In this document: positions 43,622 to 50,770 of the stretch, one piece after another | Numbering within the stretch: the stretch's first letter is position 1 | How the letters are laid out: each line of letters begins with the position of its first letter | From: Thermus brockianus | GTDB taxonomy: Bacteria > Deinococcota > Deinococci > Deinococcales > Thermaceae | Assembly: GCF_021462505.1 (NCBI RefSeq) | Contig: NZ_JAKEDV010000003.1 | Coordinates: 109,431 to 173,430, forward strand | Direction of reading: 5' to 3' | Length of the DNA: 64,000 bases | The notes under the pieces: generated by a model | What the model was told of the DNA's origin: nothing | Seen by the model: the letters and a program-made list of their open reading frames with translations, nothing else | The model's database searches: none | Made by a program: the position numbers and the translations under genes

Positions 43622-44734
43622 ATGCCCGAGGCCATGGTGGTGGGGGCGGGGATTGTGGGGGCGGCCTGCGCCTATCGGCTTGCGGAGGCGGGGCTTAGGG
43701 TCTTGGTCCTGGAGAAGGAGGCCACCTTCGCCCAAGGTTCCACGGGAAGGAGCGCGGGCGGGGTGCGGGTGCAGTTTTCCGAGCCCCTCAACGTCCTCCT
43801 TTCCTACCATTCCATCCTGGAATACCGGGAGGTGGAGGAGGCCCATTACCGGCCCATCGGCTACCTCTTCCTGGTGCCAGAAGGCCTAAAGGAAGTCCAG
43901 GAGGAGGCCCTAAGGACCCAGGAGGCCCTGGGTGTGCCCGTGCGGCGGCTTTCCCTGCCCGAGGCCCAGGAACTGGTGCCCTTCTGGGAAGAGGGCCTTG
44001 CCTTCGCCACCTACGGCCCCCTGGACGGGGTCATTGACCCCCACGGGATGACGGGCTTTTACCTGCGGGAGGCCCGCCGGCTTGGGGCCGAGGTGCGCTT
44101 CGGGGAGGCCGTCCTTTCCGCCAAGCGGGAAGGGGGGGTGTGGTGGGTGGAAACCCCTAAGGGGCGGTACGAGGCCCCCTACCTCCTCCTCTGCACCGGG
44201 GCCTGGACGGGGGAGGTGGGGAGGCGGTTGGGCCTGGACCTTCCCGTCTACCCCGTGCGGCGCATGGTCTACGCCACCGCCCCCCTGGGCCACGCTCCCC
44301 TCTACCCCCTCACCATAGACCTGGCCACGGGCTTTTACTTCCGTCCCGAGGGGGAAAGGCTCCTTTTGGGCCGCTCCAACCCGGACGAGCCCCCGGGCTT
44401 CCGGGAGGGGGTGGACTGGGCCTGGCTTGGGCCCACCTTGGAGGCGGGCCTTTCCCGCTTTCCCTTCCTGGAAAGCCTCGCCCTGGACCGGAGGGCGAGC
44501 TGGTTCGGCTACTACGAGATGACCCCTGACGCTAACCCCCTCCTGGGCCCCGTGGAGGAGGGGCTTTGGGTGGCGGCGGGCTTCTCCGGCCACGGGGTGC
44601 AACAGGCGGCCATGGTGGGGCGGCTCATGGCGGAGGAGGTGGTCTACGGGCGGGCGAGGAGTCTGGACCTAAGCCCCTTCCGCCCCCAGCGCTTCCGGGA
44701 GGGAAGGCTTTTGCGAGAAAGGGGCATCGTCTAG
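43622..44734 (+). CDS. DAO-family FAD-dependent amine/amino acid oxidoreductase
   Basis: A 370-residue protein. The N-terminal VVGAGIVGAACAYRLAEAGLRVLVLEKE is a Rossmann FAD-binding motif ending in Glu. GSTGRSAGGVR is the second FAD contact, and the C-terminal AAGFSGHGVQQAAMVGRL closes the site. The overall arrangement resembles sarcosine oxidase beta subunits and D-amino acid or proline dehydrogenases. The substrate is not determinable. The ATG lies 6 nt after TAGACT, so it is predicted leaderless. Its stop shares CTAG with the convergent coiled-coil gene. Confidence 0.9.
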   Translation: MPEAMVVGAGIVGAACAYRLAEAGLRVLVLEKEATFAQGSTGRSAGGVRVQFSEPLNVLLSYHSILEYREVEEAHYRPIGYLFLVPEGLKEVQEEALRTQEALGVPVRRLSLPEAQELVPFWEEGLAFATYGPLDGVIDPHGMTGFYLREARRLGAEVRFGEAVLSAKREGGVWWVETPKGRYEAPYLLLCTGAWTGEVGRRLGLDLPVYPVRRMVYATAPLGHAPLYPLTIDLATGFYFRPEGERLLLGRSNPDEPPGFREGVDWAWLGPTLEAGLSRFPFLESLALDRRASWFGYYEMTPDANPLLGPVEEGLWVAAGFSGHGVQQAAMVGRLMAEEVVYGRARSLDLSPFRPQRFREGRLLRERGIV

Positions 44735-45147
44735 CGGGCGAAGAGGGTGAGGAGGGCGAGGGCGGCGGCCAGGGCGGTGAAGTAGAGCATGAGGCGGTTG
44801 AGGGCGGTGTTGATCTCGGCCTTCACCTCTTGGCGCAGGCTGGTGATTTCCTCCCGTGTTTCCTGGCGCAGGGCGGCGATATCCTGCCGCAGGCTGGTGA
44901 TTTCCTCCTTCGTTTCTTTCCGCAGGCTGGCAATCTCCTCCTTTATTTCCTGCCGCAGGCTGGCGATCTCCTCCTTCACTTCCTGACGAAGGGCCTCTAT
45001 TTTGCTCTCTAGCCGGGCGATTTCCGCCTTGACCTCCTGCCTGAGGAGGTCCATGCGGTGCTCCAGGGAGGAAACCCGGTCGGGGAGGGTGGCCATGACC
45101 CCCTCCACGATGCCCTCCAGCTTGTAGAGGCGTTCCTCCGTGGTCAT
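44731..45147 (-). CDS. Hendecad coiled-coil protein with C-terminal membrane anchor, copy 1
   Basis: A 138-residue protein: head MTTEERLYKLEGIVEGVMATL, a long coiled coil (about 28-114) of LRQEVKEEIAS-type units, and a hydrophobic tail LMLYFTALAAALALLTLF near the C-terminus that should anchor it in the membrane with the coil in the cytoplasm. The head and tail are identical to copy 2 at 45831-46304. The coil here mixes 11-residue units with two 7-residue units (LESKIEA, LRQDIAA). The ATG at 45147 lies 7 nt after TACCCT. The layout recalls Bdr-like or DUF1640-like proteins; the function is unknown. Confidence 0.85.
   Translation of the reverse strand: MTTEERLYKLEGIVEGVMATLPDRVSSLEHRMDLLRQEVKAEIARLESKIEALRQEVKEEIASLRQEIKEEIASLRKETKEEITSLRQDIAALRQETREEITSLRQEVKAEINTALNRLMLYFTALAAALALLTLFAR
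44806..45045 (-). repeat. In-frame 33-bp/21-bp coiled-coil repeats, copy 1
   Basis: Eight tandem units encode six 11-residue and two 7-residue coiled-coil steps beginning with Leu-(Arg/Glu)-(Gln/Ser/Lys). This is protein-coding periodicity rather than a noncoding repeat. Confidence 0.8.
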
Positions 45148-45154
45148 TGCCCTT

Positions 45155-45185
45155 AGGGTAGCACGCCTGGGCAGGGGGATAGAAT
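45155..45185. promoter_or_regulatory. Divergent leaderless promoters of coiled-coil copy 1 and Uma2
   Basis: Minus strand: extended -10 TGCTACCCT (box 45160-45155), 7 nt before the ATG at 45147. Plus strand: TAGAAT (45180-45185), 7 nt before the GTG at 45193. Confidence 0.55.
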
Positions 45186-45192
45186 GCTCCTT

Positions 45193-45747
45193 GTGGGGCA
45201 AGCGGCGGAAAGGCTAAAGTTCTATTCCCCGGAGGAGTACCTGGCCTGGGAGGCGGAGCAGCCCACGCGCCATGAGTTGGTGGAAGGCTTGCCCTATGCC
45301 ATGGCAGGGGCGAGCCGGGTCCATAACCTCCTTGTGGGGAACCTGTACGCCGCCCTGAGGCCCTGGGCGCGGCCCCAGGGGTGCCGTATCTACACGGAGA
45401 GGGTGAAGCTTCGGGTGGGGGAGCGCACCTTTTACTACCCTGACCTGATGGTGGTCTGCGAGGGCGAACCGCCCCACAGCCACTACGAGGAGAACCCGTG
45501 CCTGGTGGTGGAAGTCCTTTCCGAGGCCACGGAGCCCGTGGACCGGCGGGAGAAGCTCTGGCGCTACCGGGAGTTGCCCAGCCTGCAGGGCTACCTCCTG
45601 GTGGATAGCCGCGCCCGTAGGGTGGAGGTCTACGCCCGTCAAGGGGAGGGGTGGCTTTACACCCTGGCGGAAGCCGGGGTGGTGGAGGTGCCTTGTTTGG
45701 GAGTCCGGGTCTCCTTGGAGGAGGTGTACGAGGGGGTGGGGGTGTAG
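45193..45747 (+). CDS. Uma2-family putative endonuclease (DUF820)
   Basis: A 184-residue PD-(D/E)xK-fold protein. LKFYSPEEYLAWE at the N-terminus, the catalytic-type YYPDLMVVCEG, LVVEVLSEATE (ExV) and DRREKLWRYRELPSLQGYLLVD (Lys) follow the Uma2 pattern. Such genes are abundant in Thermus and cyanobacteria; they are annotated as restriction-like nucleases without proven roles. The GTG at 45193 is chosen because TAGAAT lies 7 nt upstream; an in-frame ATG at 45184 overlaps that box. It is flanked on both sides by the paralogous coiled-coil genes. Confidence 0.85.
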   Translation: MGQAAERLKFYSPEEYLAWEAEQPTRHELVEGLPYAMAGASRVHNLLVGNLYAALRPWARPQGCRIYTERVKLRVGERTFYYPDLMVVCEGEPPHSHYEENPCLVVEVLSEATEPVDRREKLWRYRELPSLQGYLLVDSRARRVEVYARQGEGWLYTLAEAGVVEVPCLGVRVSLEEVYEGVGV

Positions 45748-45830
45748 CGGGGGCCTTCTTCGTTTCCGAAAGCTCGGGAGTTCCATGCCCCATGGGGGGC
45801 GGCCTTTAGGGTTGCCTTCGGGGGGTGCCC

Positions 45831-46304
45831 TCACCGGGCAAAGAGGGTGAGGAGGGCCAGGGCGGCGGCCAGGGCGGTGAAATAGAGCATGAGGCGGTTT
45901 AGGGCGGTGTTGATTTCCGCCTTGACCTCTTGGCGGAGGCTGGTGATTTCCGCTTTCATCTCCTGGCGGAGGCTGGTGGTTTCCGCTTTCATCTCCTGGC
46001 GCAGGCCGGTAAACTTCTCCTCCATTTCCCTCTGGAGGGCGGCGATTTCCGCCTTGACCTCTTGGCGGAGGCTTGCGATATCGGCTTTCAGCTCCTGGCG
46101 CAAGCCGGTGAATTTCTCCTCCATCTCCCTCCGGAGGCCGGCGATTTCCGCCTTTACTTCCTGGCGGAGGCTTGCGATTTCCTCCTTCACCTCCTGCCGC
46201 AGGAGGTCCATGCGGTGCTCCAGGGAGGAAACCCGGTCGGGGAGGGTGGCCATGACCCCCTCCACAATGCCCTCCAGCTTGTAGAGGCGTTCCTCCGTGG
46301 TCAT
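45831..46304 (-). CDS. Hendecad coiled-coil protein with C-terminal membrane anchor, copy 2
   Basis: A 157-residue paralogue of the gene at 44731-45147. The first 40 residues and the last 37 (from ITSLRQEVKAEIN through the membrane anchor) are the same. The middle consists of nine consecutive 11-residue units (LRQEVKEEIAS, LRREMEEKFTG and variants, residues 35-133), a continuous right-handed (hendecad) coiled coil. The extended -10 TGCTACTCT lies 7 nt before the ATG, so the promoter was duplicated too. Function unknown; a membrane-tethered rod is the most that can be said. Confidence 0.85.
   Translation of the reverse strand: MTTEERLYKLEGIVEGVMATLPDRVSSLEHRMDLLRQEVKEEIASLRQEVKAEIAGLRREMEEKFTGLRQELKADIASLRQEVKAEIAALQREMEEKFTGLRQEMKAETTSLRQEMKAEITSLRQEVKAEINTALNRLMLYFTALAAALALLTLFAR
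45906..46202 (-). repeat. Nine tandem 33-bp coiled-coil repeats, copy 2
   Basis: Each 33-bp unit encodes Leu-Arg/Gln-(Gln/Arg)-Glu-x-Lys/Glu-x-x-x-x-x. Unit variants alternate between EVKAEIAS-like and EMEEKFTG-like, suggesting internal duplication of pairs of units. Confidence 0.85.
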
Positions 46305-46311
46305 TGCCCTT

Positions 46312-46317
46312 AGAGTA
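46312..46317 (-). promoter_or_regulatory. -10 box of leaderless coiled-coil copy 2
   Basis: TACTCT, preceded by TGC as an extended -10, lies 7 nt (AAGGGCA) before the ATG at 46304. The same 7-nt spacer occurs at copy 1. Confidence 0.55.
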
Positions 46318-46371
46318 GCACGGGGCGTTCGGTTAGGATGAGGGAGTCCTTCGGGGCGGAAAGGGGTTCGC

Positions 46372-46821
46372 ATGCGGGCTTTTGTTTGGGTTTTGGCACT
46401 GATGGGCCTGGCCTTGGGCCAGGGGGTGGTGAAGGGGTTAAAGGAAGCCGAACTGGAGGCGGTCTTGCGCCAGGCGGGCATCCCCTTTGCGCGCACGGGC
46501 CAAGGGGAGTACCGGCTGGAGATGGCGGGGCTCAAGAAGGTCTGGCTCTACCTGGACTACTGCCAGGAGGAGGTGTGCGGCGTCCTTTCCCTAAGTGCCG
46601 GCTTTAGCCTGGACGAGCCCCCTTCCTGGGAGGTGGTGAACGCCTGGAACCGGGAGCACCGCTTTAGCCGGGCCTATTTGGACGAGGAAGGGGACGTGTG
46701 GCTGGAGTCGGACCTGGACCTGACGGGCGGGGTAAGCCTGGGGGCGGTGGTGGCCTTTTTGGAGCTTTTCGCCGAGGAGATATTGCCCCGTTTTATGGAA
46801 CAAATTGAGTTTACCCGATAG
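46372..46821 (+). CDS. Exported YbjN-domain protein
   Basis: A 149-residue protein. The signal peptide MRAFVWVLALMGLALGQG is followed by a single compact domain whose pattern (KGLKEAELEAVLRQAGIPF, VWLYLDYCQEEVCGVLSLSAGF, WNREHRFSRAYLDEEGDVWLESDLDLTGGVS) fits the YbjN/type III secretion chaperone-like fold. Two Cys in CQEEVC could form a disulfide after export. GAAAGGGG lies upstream of the ATG. Role unknown. Confidence 0.82.
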   Translation: MRAFVWVLALMGLALGQGVVKGLKEAELEAVLRQAGIPFARTGQGEYRLEMAGLKKVWLYLDYCQEEVCGVLSLSAGFSLDEPPSWEVVNAWNREHRFSRAYLDEEGDVWLESDLDLTGGVSLGAVVAFLELFAEEILPRFMEQIEFTR

Positions 46822-46922
46822 CCCAGTGGGGGTACTTAATGTGTTAGGCACTGCGCCCACACCCGAGTTTTTAAAAAGGGCCAAGTGGTATCTATTTTTT
46901 GCTTTTTCCTGGGGCTTTCGTG

Positions 46923-46928
46923 TAACAT
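46923..46928 (+). promoter_or_regulatory. -10 box of leaderless O-antigen-ligase-family gene
   Basis: TAACAT lies 6 nt before the GTG at 46935. The surrounding 110 nt (46822-46934) is AT-rich and contains no other recognisable gene. Confidence 0.5.
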
Positions 46929-46934
46929 TGCTTT

Positions 46935-48260
46935 GTGGTGAGCTTACTGCTTAGATATTGGTGGCCGGTGTATGCTTTTCTCTACCCTTTGCTTTTTTAC
47001 CCAACGCATGCAAGGGACTTAAGGTGGGACTACGCTGTGCATGTTTGGGTTAGCAGTTTCTTTTTAGGGGGCGCATTGGTTTTAGAAGCTTTTAGTCATC
47101 CGCATACACATCTGTCTCACCTGCCCCGTCTTGGTCTTTGGTTATGGAAAAGACCGGTTTTGCTTGTGGCCTGGATTTATGCATTGTGGACACTATTAGC
47201 GGTTCCGTTTGCTGTCAATCCTATTTTTGCCCTGACAGGCAGTCCGGAAGGTCTGGGAGATGGGGCACTTTGGGTCGTGCTCATGGTTGCGATAGCGACT
47301 TTAATAGCTTTAAGGGTGGAAGAAGAACCCTCTCTAAGACACACCCTTTTAAAGGCTATATATGCCTCTGGGCTTATTTTGACCCTCCTCGCTGCGGTTG
47401 AAGTTATAAATAAGCGGGCGTGGATAGGGAATTTTTCAGCAGATGTTTTGCCGCAAGTTACCTTTGCTTCCAAAGGGCATCTTGCTGGCTTCCTTGGGCT
47501 CGCATTGGGCGGTGTTATTTATCTTGCAAATCCTTTTATGGTATTTGTTCTGGCTATGGGGGTAGGATTAACGTACAACCGGGCCTCTTTAGTGGGTGTT
47601 CTCATTGCTTTTTCCCTGGTCTATAAGAGGTATGGTGTGAGACAAGTTTTTCGTGTAGGTTTGATTTTTGGGTTAGGCCTTGTCTTAGGGCTGTGGATAG
47701 TGCGCGTGAGTGGGTCAGGGGGAGAAAAGCCTCTAGAAAGTTCTTCTTCTCTAGAGCAAAGGTGGTATGGGTGGAAAGCGGCGGTAGCAGGGATAGCGGA
47801 CCGGCCTTGGATGGGCTATGGAGCGGGCGGCTTTCATTTTGTGTGGCCGAGATATTTATCTGAGGAAGATCTAGCCTATTTCTTGCGTATCATGTGGGGA
47901 GCTCAGATGGTGTTGTCTAAAGGGGTTAACGGCGAGGGTATACCTGCCTTCGGCATAGTGGATATGGAGGGCAGAAGACGGGTTCTGGTGGTGGATTCTT
48001 TTAAGGCTCACAACGAATTTTTGGATCAAGCGCTTCTTTACGGTTTACCCGGTGCAGCCTTATGGTTATGTGTGCTGCTATTGGCTATCCGATGGTCCTG
48101 GCCGACGCCAGTGGCAGCTGCTTTGATTGCTTATCTTGGTTTTTTGGGTTTTTGGTATAACATTTTCTACAACCAGGGAGTTTTCTGGGCGTTCATAGGC
48201 ATAGCGGGCGGAGGGATAACCGCCCGCAGTGTAGCTGGCGGCATTAAGGGAGGTGTGTAA
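46935..48260 (+). CDS. O-antigen ligase/Wzy-family membrane protein, candidate pilin glycosyl ligase
   Basis: A 441-residue polytopic protein with about ten or more helices. The periplasmic loop near residues 235-370 contains RWYGWKAAVAGIADRPWMGYGAGGFHF, and the diagnostic KAHNEFLDQALLYGLPG comes before the last helices, as in the WaaL/PglL/Wzy_C superfamily. Codon use is strikingly AT-rich compared with its neighbours, suggesting transfer. It faces the pilin cluster (17-nt tail overlap with the last pilin gene). Ligases of this family next to pilin genes are often pilin O-glycosyltransferases, so that role is proposed but not shown. O-antigen or S-layer glycan polymerisation is the alternative. 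Confidence 0.82.
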   Translation: MVSLLLRYWWPVYAFLYPLLFYPTHARDLRWDYAVHVWVSSFFLGGALVLEAFSHPHTHLSHLPRLGLWLWKRPVLLVAWIYALWTLLAVPFAVNPIFALTGSPEGLGDGALWVVLMVAIATLIALRVEEEPSLRHTLLKAIYASGLILTLLAAVEVINKRAWIGNFSADVLPQVTFASKGHLAGFLGLALGGVIYLANPFMVFVLAMGVGLTYNRASLVGVLIAFSLVYKRYGVRQVFRVGLIFGLGLVLGLWIVRVSGSGGEKPLESSSSLEQRWYGWKAAVAGIADRPWMGYGAGGFHFVWPRYLSEEDLAYFLRIMWGAQMVLSKGVNGEGIPAFGIVDMEGRRRVLVVDSFKAHNEFLDQALLYGLPGAALWLCVLLLAIRWSWPTPVAAALIAYLGFLGFWYNIFYNQGVFWAFIGIAGGGITARSVAGGIKGGV

Positions 48261-48603
48261 GCTTTCCGTTTTCGCTTGTGTAAATCACCTTTGTGATTGT
48301 AGCGCCGTCTACAACGGCCTCTATGACGAAGTCCATTGAAGTGGGGAAGGAAATGGAGCACATGCTTATGCTCCGAGGGCGGTAGCCGAATCCGGTAAGG
48401 CAGTCTGTAAGGTGGACTGGTAGCCTACCCGTAGGGTCCCGGAGGGCCTCTAGGCTGACGGCTACGTTTCGTACATATGCTTCTGCGGAGGTCAGATTCG
48501 CCTTTTTGCGGGTCGTTGCAATGGGGAGGTACGTGAGGGCAAGGAAGAAGCCAAGTAGTGTGACCACTACTAAGAGCTCTATTAGGGTAAATCCTGCGCG
48601 CAT
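48244..48603 (-). CDS. Type IV pilin-like protein
   Basis: A 119-residue prepilin. The leader MRAG is followed by FTLIELLVVVTLLGFF (cleavage after Gly, Phe+1, Glu+5). The mature domain AEAYVRNVAVSLEALRDPTGRLP shares a helix-and-DPTG pattern with the pilin encoded immediately upstream, and it has two cysteines (DCL, SMCS) that may form the D-region disulfide. It is downstream of a strong hairpin, so probably expressed at a fraction of the level of the major pilin. Its start codon sits at the foot of a small hairpin. Base composition is lower in GC than the rest of the window. Confidence 0.92.
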   Translation of the reverse strand: MRAGFTLIELLVVVTLLGFFLALTYLPIATTRKKANLTSAEAYVRNVAVSLEALRDPTGRLPVHLTDCLTGFGYRPRSISMCSISFPTSMDFVIEAVVDGATITKVIYTSENGKLTHLP

Positions 48604-48621
48604 GGTTACTCCGAGGTAACC
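48604..48621 (-). promoter_or_regulatory. Hairpin enclosing the ribosome binding site of the second pilin
   Basis: GGTTAC-CTCGGA-GTAACC directly abuts the ATG at 48603. The CGGAG Shine-Dalgarno lies in the loop and 3' stem, so folding could limit translation. Confidence 0.5.
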
Positions 48622-48634
48622 TGACTAGAACCAA

Positions 48635-48656
48635 GGGGCCGGGAAGCCCCGGCCCC
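48635..48656 (-). terminator. Hairpin between the two small pilin genes
   Basis: A perfect 9-bp stem (GGGGCCGGG with CCCGGCCCC) with a 4-nt loop, followed on the minus strand by TTGGTTCT. It lies 18 nt after the major pilin stop. It is probably a partial terminator or an mRNA-stabilising end. Confidence 0.65.
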
Positions 48657-48673
48657 GGAGTCCTCACAGTTGC

Positions 48674-49039
48674 TTACTGGAACGAGAATTGCCCGGTCGC
48701 GCTGTCAAACGATAGGCTGTTGTAGCGGGCGCCGCGGAGGCTGGCGGTAACGGTAAAGTTCACGCTATCGTTGTTCGCTGTAACGTTGCAGCTGCTAACT
48801 GAAGCAGGAGGATTGCTAACGAAGTTGGTGCATGCTCCAAGGGTAGGCAGGGCGCCTGTGGTGGGATCACGCGCAGCTTCTACCGCAGTAGCCACGTTGC
48901 GCACATACGCCTGGGCCGCGGTGGTGTTAGCGTTCCCACGAGCATTCAAGAGGTTGGGAATCAGAACTGCCGCCAGGATGGCGATGATGGCGATGACGAT
49001 CAGGAGCTCAATCAGGGTGAAGCCTTTAGCGTTGCGCAT
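48674..49039 (-). CDS. pilA: Major type IV pilin-like protein (PilA4-type N-terminus)
   Basis: A 121-residue prepilin. MRNAKG is followed by FTLIELLIVIAIIAILAAVLIPNLL, identical in style to Thermus PilA4: cleavage after Gly6, N-methyl-Phe+1, Glu+5. The mature domain (AQAYVRNVATAVEAARDPTTGALPTLGAC, then SSCNV) has two Cys and many Thr/Ser/Asn that could carry glycans. It differs from the C-terminal part of T. thermophilus PilA4 as I recall it. GGAGGAG lies 8 nt before the ATG and a near-consensus promoter with a long leader sits upstream, consistent with strong separate expression. Confidence 0.93.
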   Translation of the reverse strand: MRNAKGFTLIELLIVIAIIAILAAVLIPNLLNARGNANTTAAQAYVRNVATAVEAARDPTTGALPTLGACTNFVSNPPASVSSCNVTANNDSVNFTVTASLRGARYNSLSFDSATGQFSFQ

Positions 49040-49182
49040 ACTTCTTTCTCCTCCAAGATTTCCGCGCTTTCATCTATCGCGCGGCCATGAGTGCCTGTTG
49101 CCGAAAAGCCTTCTTACCGGACCATCTCTCTAACCTTTTTCCTTGTACCTTTAACCCTCCTTTCACCTCCTTTCGCACCCCA

Positions 49183-49211
49183 TTCTTAGGGAGCTTTCCT
49201 CCTTTTGTCAA
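49183..49211 (-). promoter_or_regulatory. Strong promoter of the major pilin gene
   Basis: Minus strand: consensus TTGACA (49211-49206), a 17-nt spacer and TAAGAA (49188-49183). The leader is about 135 nt (49040-49175) and pyrimidine-poor on the sense strand, with repeated GGAGG/AAAGG elements. A short C5-A4-G5 hairpin after comZ (49212-49227) overlaps the upstream edge. Confidence 0.75.
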
Positions 49212-49271
49212 CTCCCCCTTTTGGGGGGGACACCTTTAGGGTGGCAGGGGGGTGTGAAAGGGGTGTGAAAG

Positions 49272-50759
49272 CTAGCGGCGGTAAAGGACCCGGGGCCTGG
49301 GGTTGCCGTGGGTTTCAACCTGGGGGAGGTCGGTGTTCTGGGCGCTGGAGCTTTGGATGTAGAACTGTCCTCCGCCGTTGCGGGTGGCACCACCCATGCT
49401 AACGGCACCCCCGATGAAGGCCCCTGTGCCGTTAAAGGTGATCTGGCCCCTTGCCCACATAAAAGCATGGGTATCGGCCCGTCCGTTGAAGGTGATGTCC
49501 CCCTCGCTCACGATAGCGAGGGCGTGGTCGTTTAGCAGATTAGCTCCGCCGTTAAAGGTGATGCTTTGGCGGGCTGCTAGGGTGCTGTTCCCACGGAAGA
49601 GGGCGTTTGCGTTTAGGTTGACGTAGCCTCCAGAGTAAAACTTGCTGTCCGTGGCTTGGACGTCCCCGAGATTTACCCCGCTTCCTGCTGCCACCTTGAC
49701 CCCTTGCAGGGTGGCGCTTCCGTTCACCTGGAAGGTGCCTCCCACGTAGAAGGTGACCCCGCTTAACGAGGTGCCGCCTGGAAGGGCTACGTTGCCCTGC
49801 ACGCACACGCGCAGATTAGAGCCGTTTAGGGCGTTCAGGACGAGGCCCAGGAGAGCGTTCACGTCCGTGGGAAGGTTGGTGTGGCCTCGGGCATCAAGGA
49901 AAGAGGTGAGTTCATCGCTCCTTCCGGGATCCAGGCTGGAGAAGGTCACGTCGCACCGTCCTCCTGCCACGGCGTCCGGGTAGGGACTCGAGGCCCTCAC
50001 CCCTAGGGCGGTCTGGGCCAGGTTGTCCACGTCGGGAGGGCTGATGCGGTAAGCCTCCCGCCAACGCACCTGACGCCCCGTGACCGCATCCGTGCACACC
50101 AGGTCGGGGTCGCCGGGGGTTTGGTAGACGGGGCAGACCTGGTACTTGGGCGCGTTGCCCTGGCACACGCTCCGGTTGTTCCCCGAGGCGTTGCACTGCG
50201 GGTTCCCTACCCTGGCCCCGCCCGTGATGGGGGGAGGGCTGAGTTCGCTAACGTTACGGCAGTTCGCCCCGTTTTCGTCGCACACCCGGACTTGCCCCGT
50301 GAGGTTGGCGTACCCCAGGTCGGCGTGGAGCCGGGCGTTCCGGAGGTCCACCCCGCCGTTGATGGTGATGTGACCCCCGGTGATCCAGCCTTGGCCGAAG
50401 AGGGGGTGGGTCCTTTGGGCGGGCACCGCCTGGAGGCCCAAGAGGGCCACGGCCTGGTGCCGGGCCATGCCCTGGGTGCCCGTGCTTTCCACCCGGTACT
50501 GCCCGTTCCCTTCGGCGGTAAGGGTGGCGGTGTAGCCTGGGCCCCTGAGCTGGACCGTGCCCGTGGGTGCTCCTTGGGCTGCCAGGTGGGCCAAGGCGTG
50601 GTCAATCCCGGCTTCCGCCCGCTCCCGGGCCACGGCTTTTTGGGCCAGGTGGCTACCCGTCCGCAGGTTGGCCTCGGCCCACAGGCTCACGGCCAAGGAG
50701 AGGAGGAGGACCACGGTCATGGCGGAAAGGACACTGACCAGGGCAATCCCTTTGCGCAT
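49272..50759 (-). CDS. comZ: ComZ-like competence pseudopilin with beta-solenoid domain
   Basis: A 495-residue protein. The N-terminus MRKG-IALVSVLSAMTVVLLLSLAVSL is a prepilin-like leader and helix lacking Glu+5, as in tip pseudopilins (PilX/GspK type). A Cys-rich insertion (about 165-240) is followed by a long repetitive part with ITFNGGANL, ITFNGRADTHAF and ITFNGTGAF strands, typical of a beta-solenoid. Its position after pilW and before the major pilin matches T. thermophilus comZ, needed for DNA uptake. The ATG at 50759 is preceded by AAGGAGGT; the frame's earlier TTG lies in that site. Confidence 0.88.
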   Translation of the reverse strand: MRKGIALVSVLSAMTVVLLLSLAVSLWAEANLRTGSHLAQKAVARERAEAGIDHALAHLAAQGAPTGTVQLRGPGYTATLTAEGNGQYRVESTGTQGMARHQAVALLGLQAVPAQRTHPLFGQGWITGGHITINGGVDLRNARLHADLGYANLTGQVRVCDENGANCRNVSELSPPPITGGARVGNPQCNASGNNRSVCQGNAPKYQVCPVYQTPGDPDLVCTDAVTGRQVRWREAYRISPPDVDNLAQTALGVRASSPYPDAVAGGRCDVTFSSLDPGRSDELTSFLDARGHTNLPTDVNALLGLVLNALNGSNLRVCVQGNVALPGGTSLSGVTFYVGGTFQVNGSATLQGVKVAAGSGVNLGDVQATDSKFYSGGYVNLNANALFRGNSTLAARQSITFNGGANLLNDHALAIVSEGDITFNGRADTHAFMWARGQITFNGTGAFIGGAVSMGGATRNGGGQFYIQSSSAQNTDLPQVETHGNPRPRVLYRR

Positions 50760-50770
50760 ACGTACCTCCT

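Noticed and set aside
45906..46202. Direct repeats suggestive of a CRISPR-like or satellite array
   Set aside because: The 33-bp periodicity is in frame and encodes hendecad coiled coil; there are no spacers and units vary at synonymous and non-synonymous sites. No CRISPR array was seen anywhere in the window.
46822..49271. Insertion sequence or prophage as the cause of the AT-rich stretch
   Set aside because: No transposase, integrase, terminal inverted repeats or target duplications were seen. The AT-rich part coincides with the ligase and pilin genes themselves.
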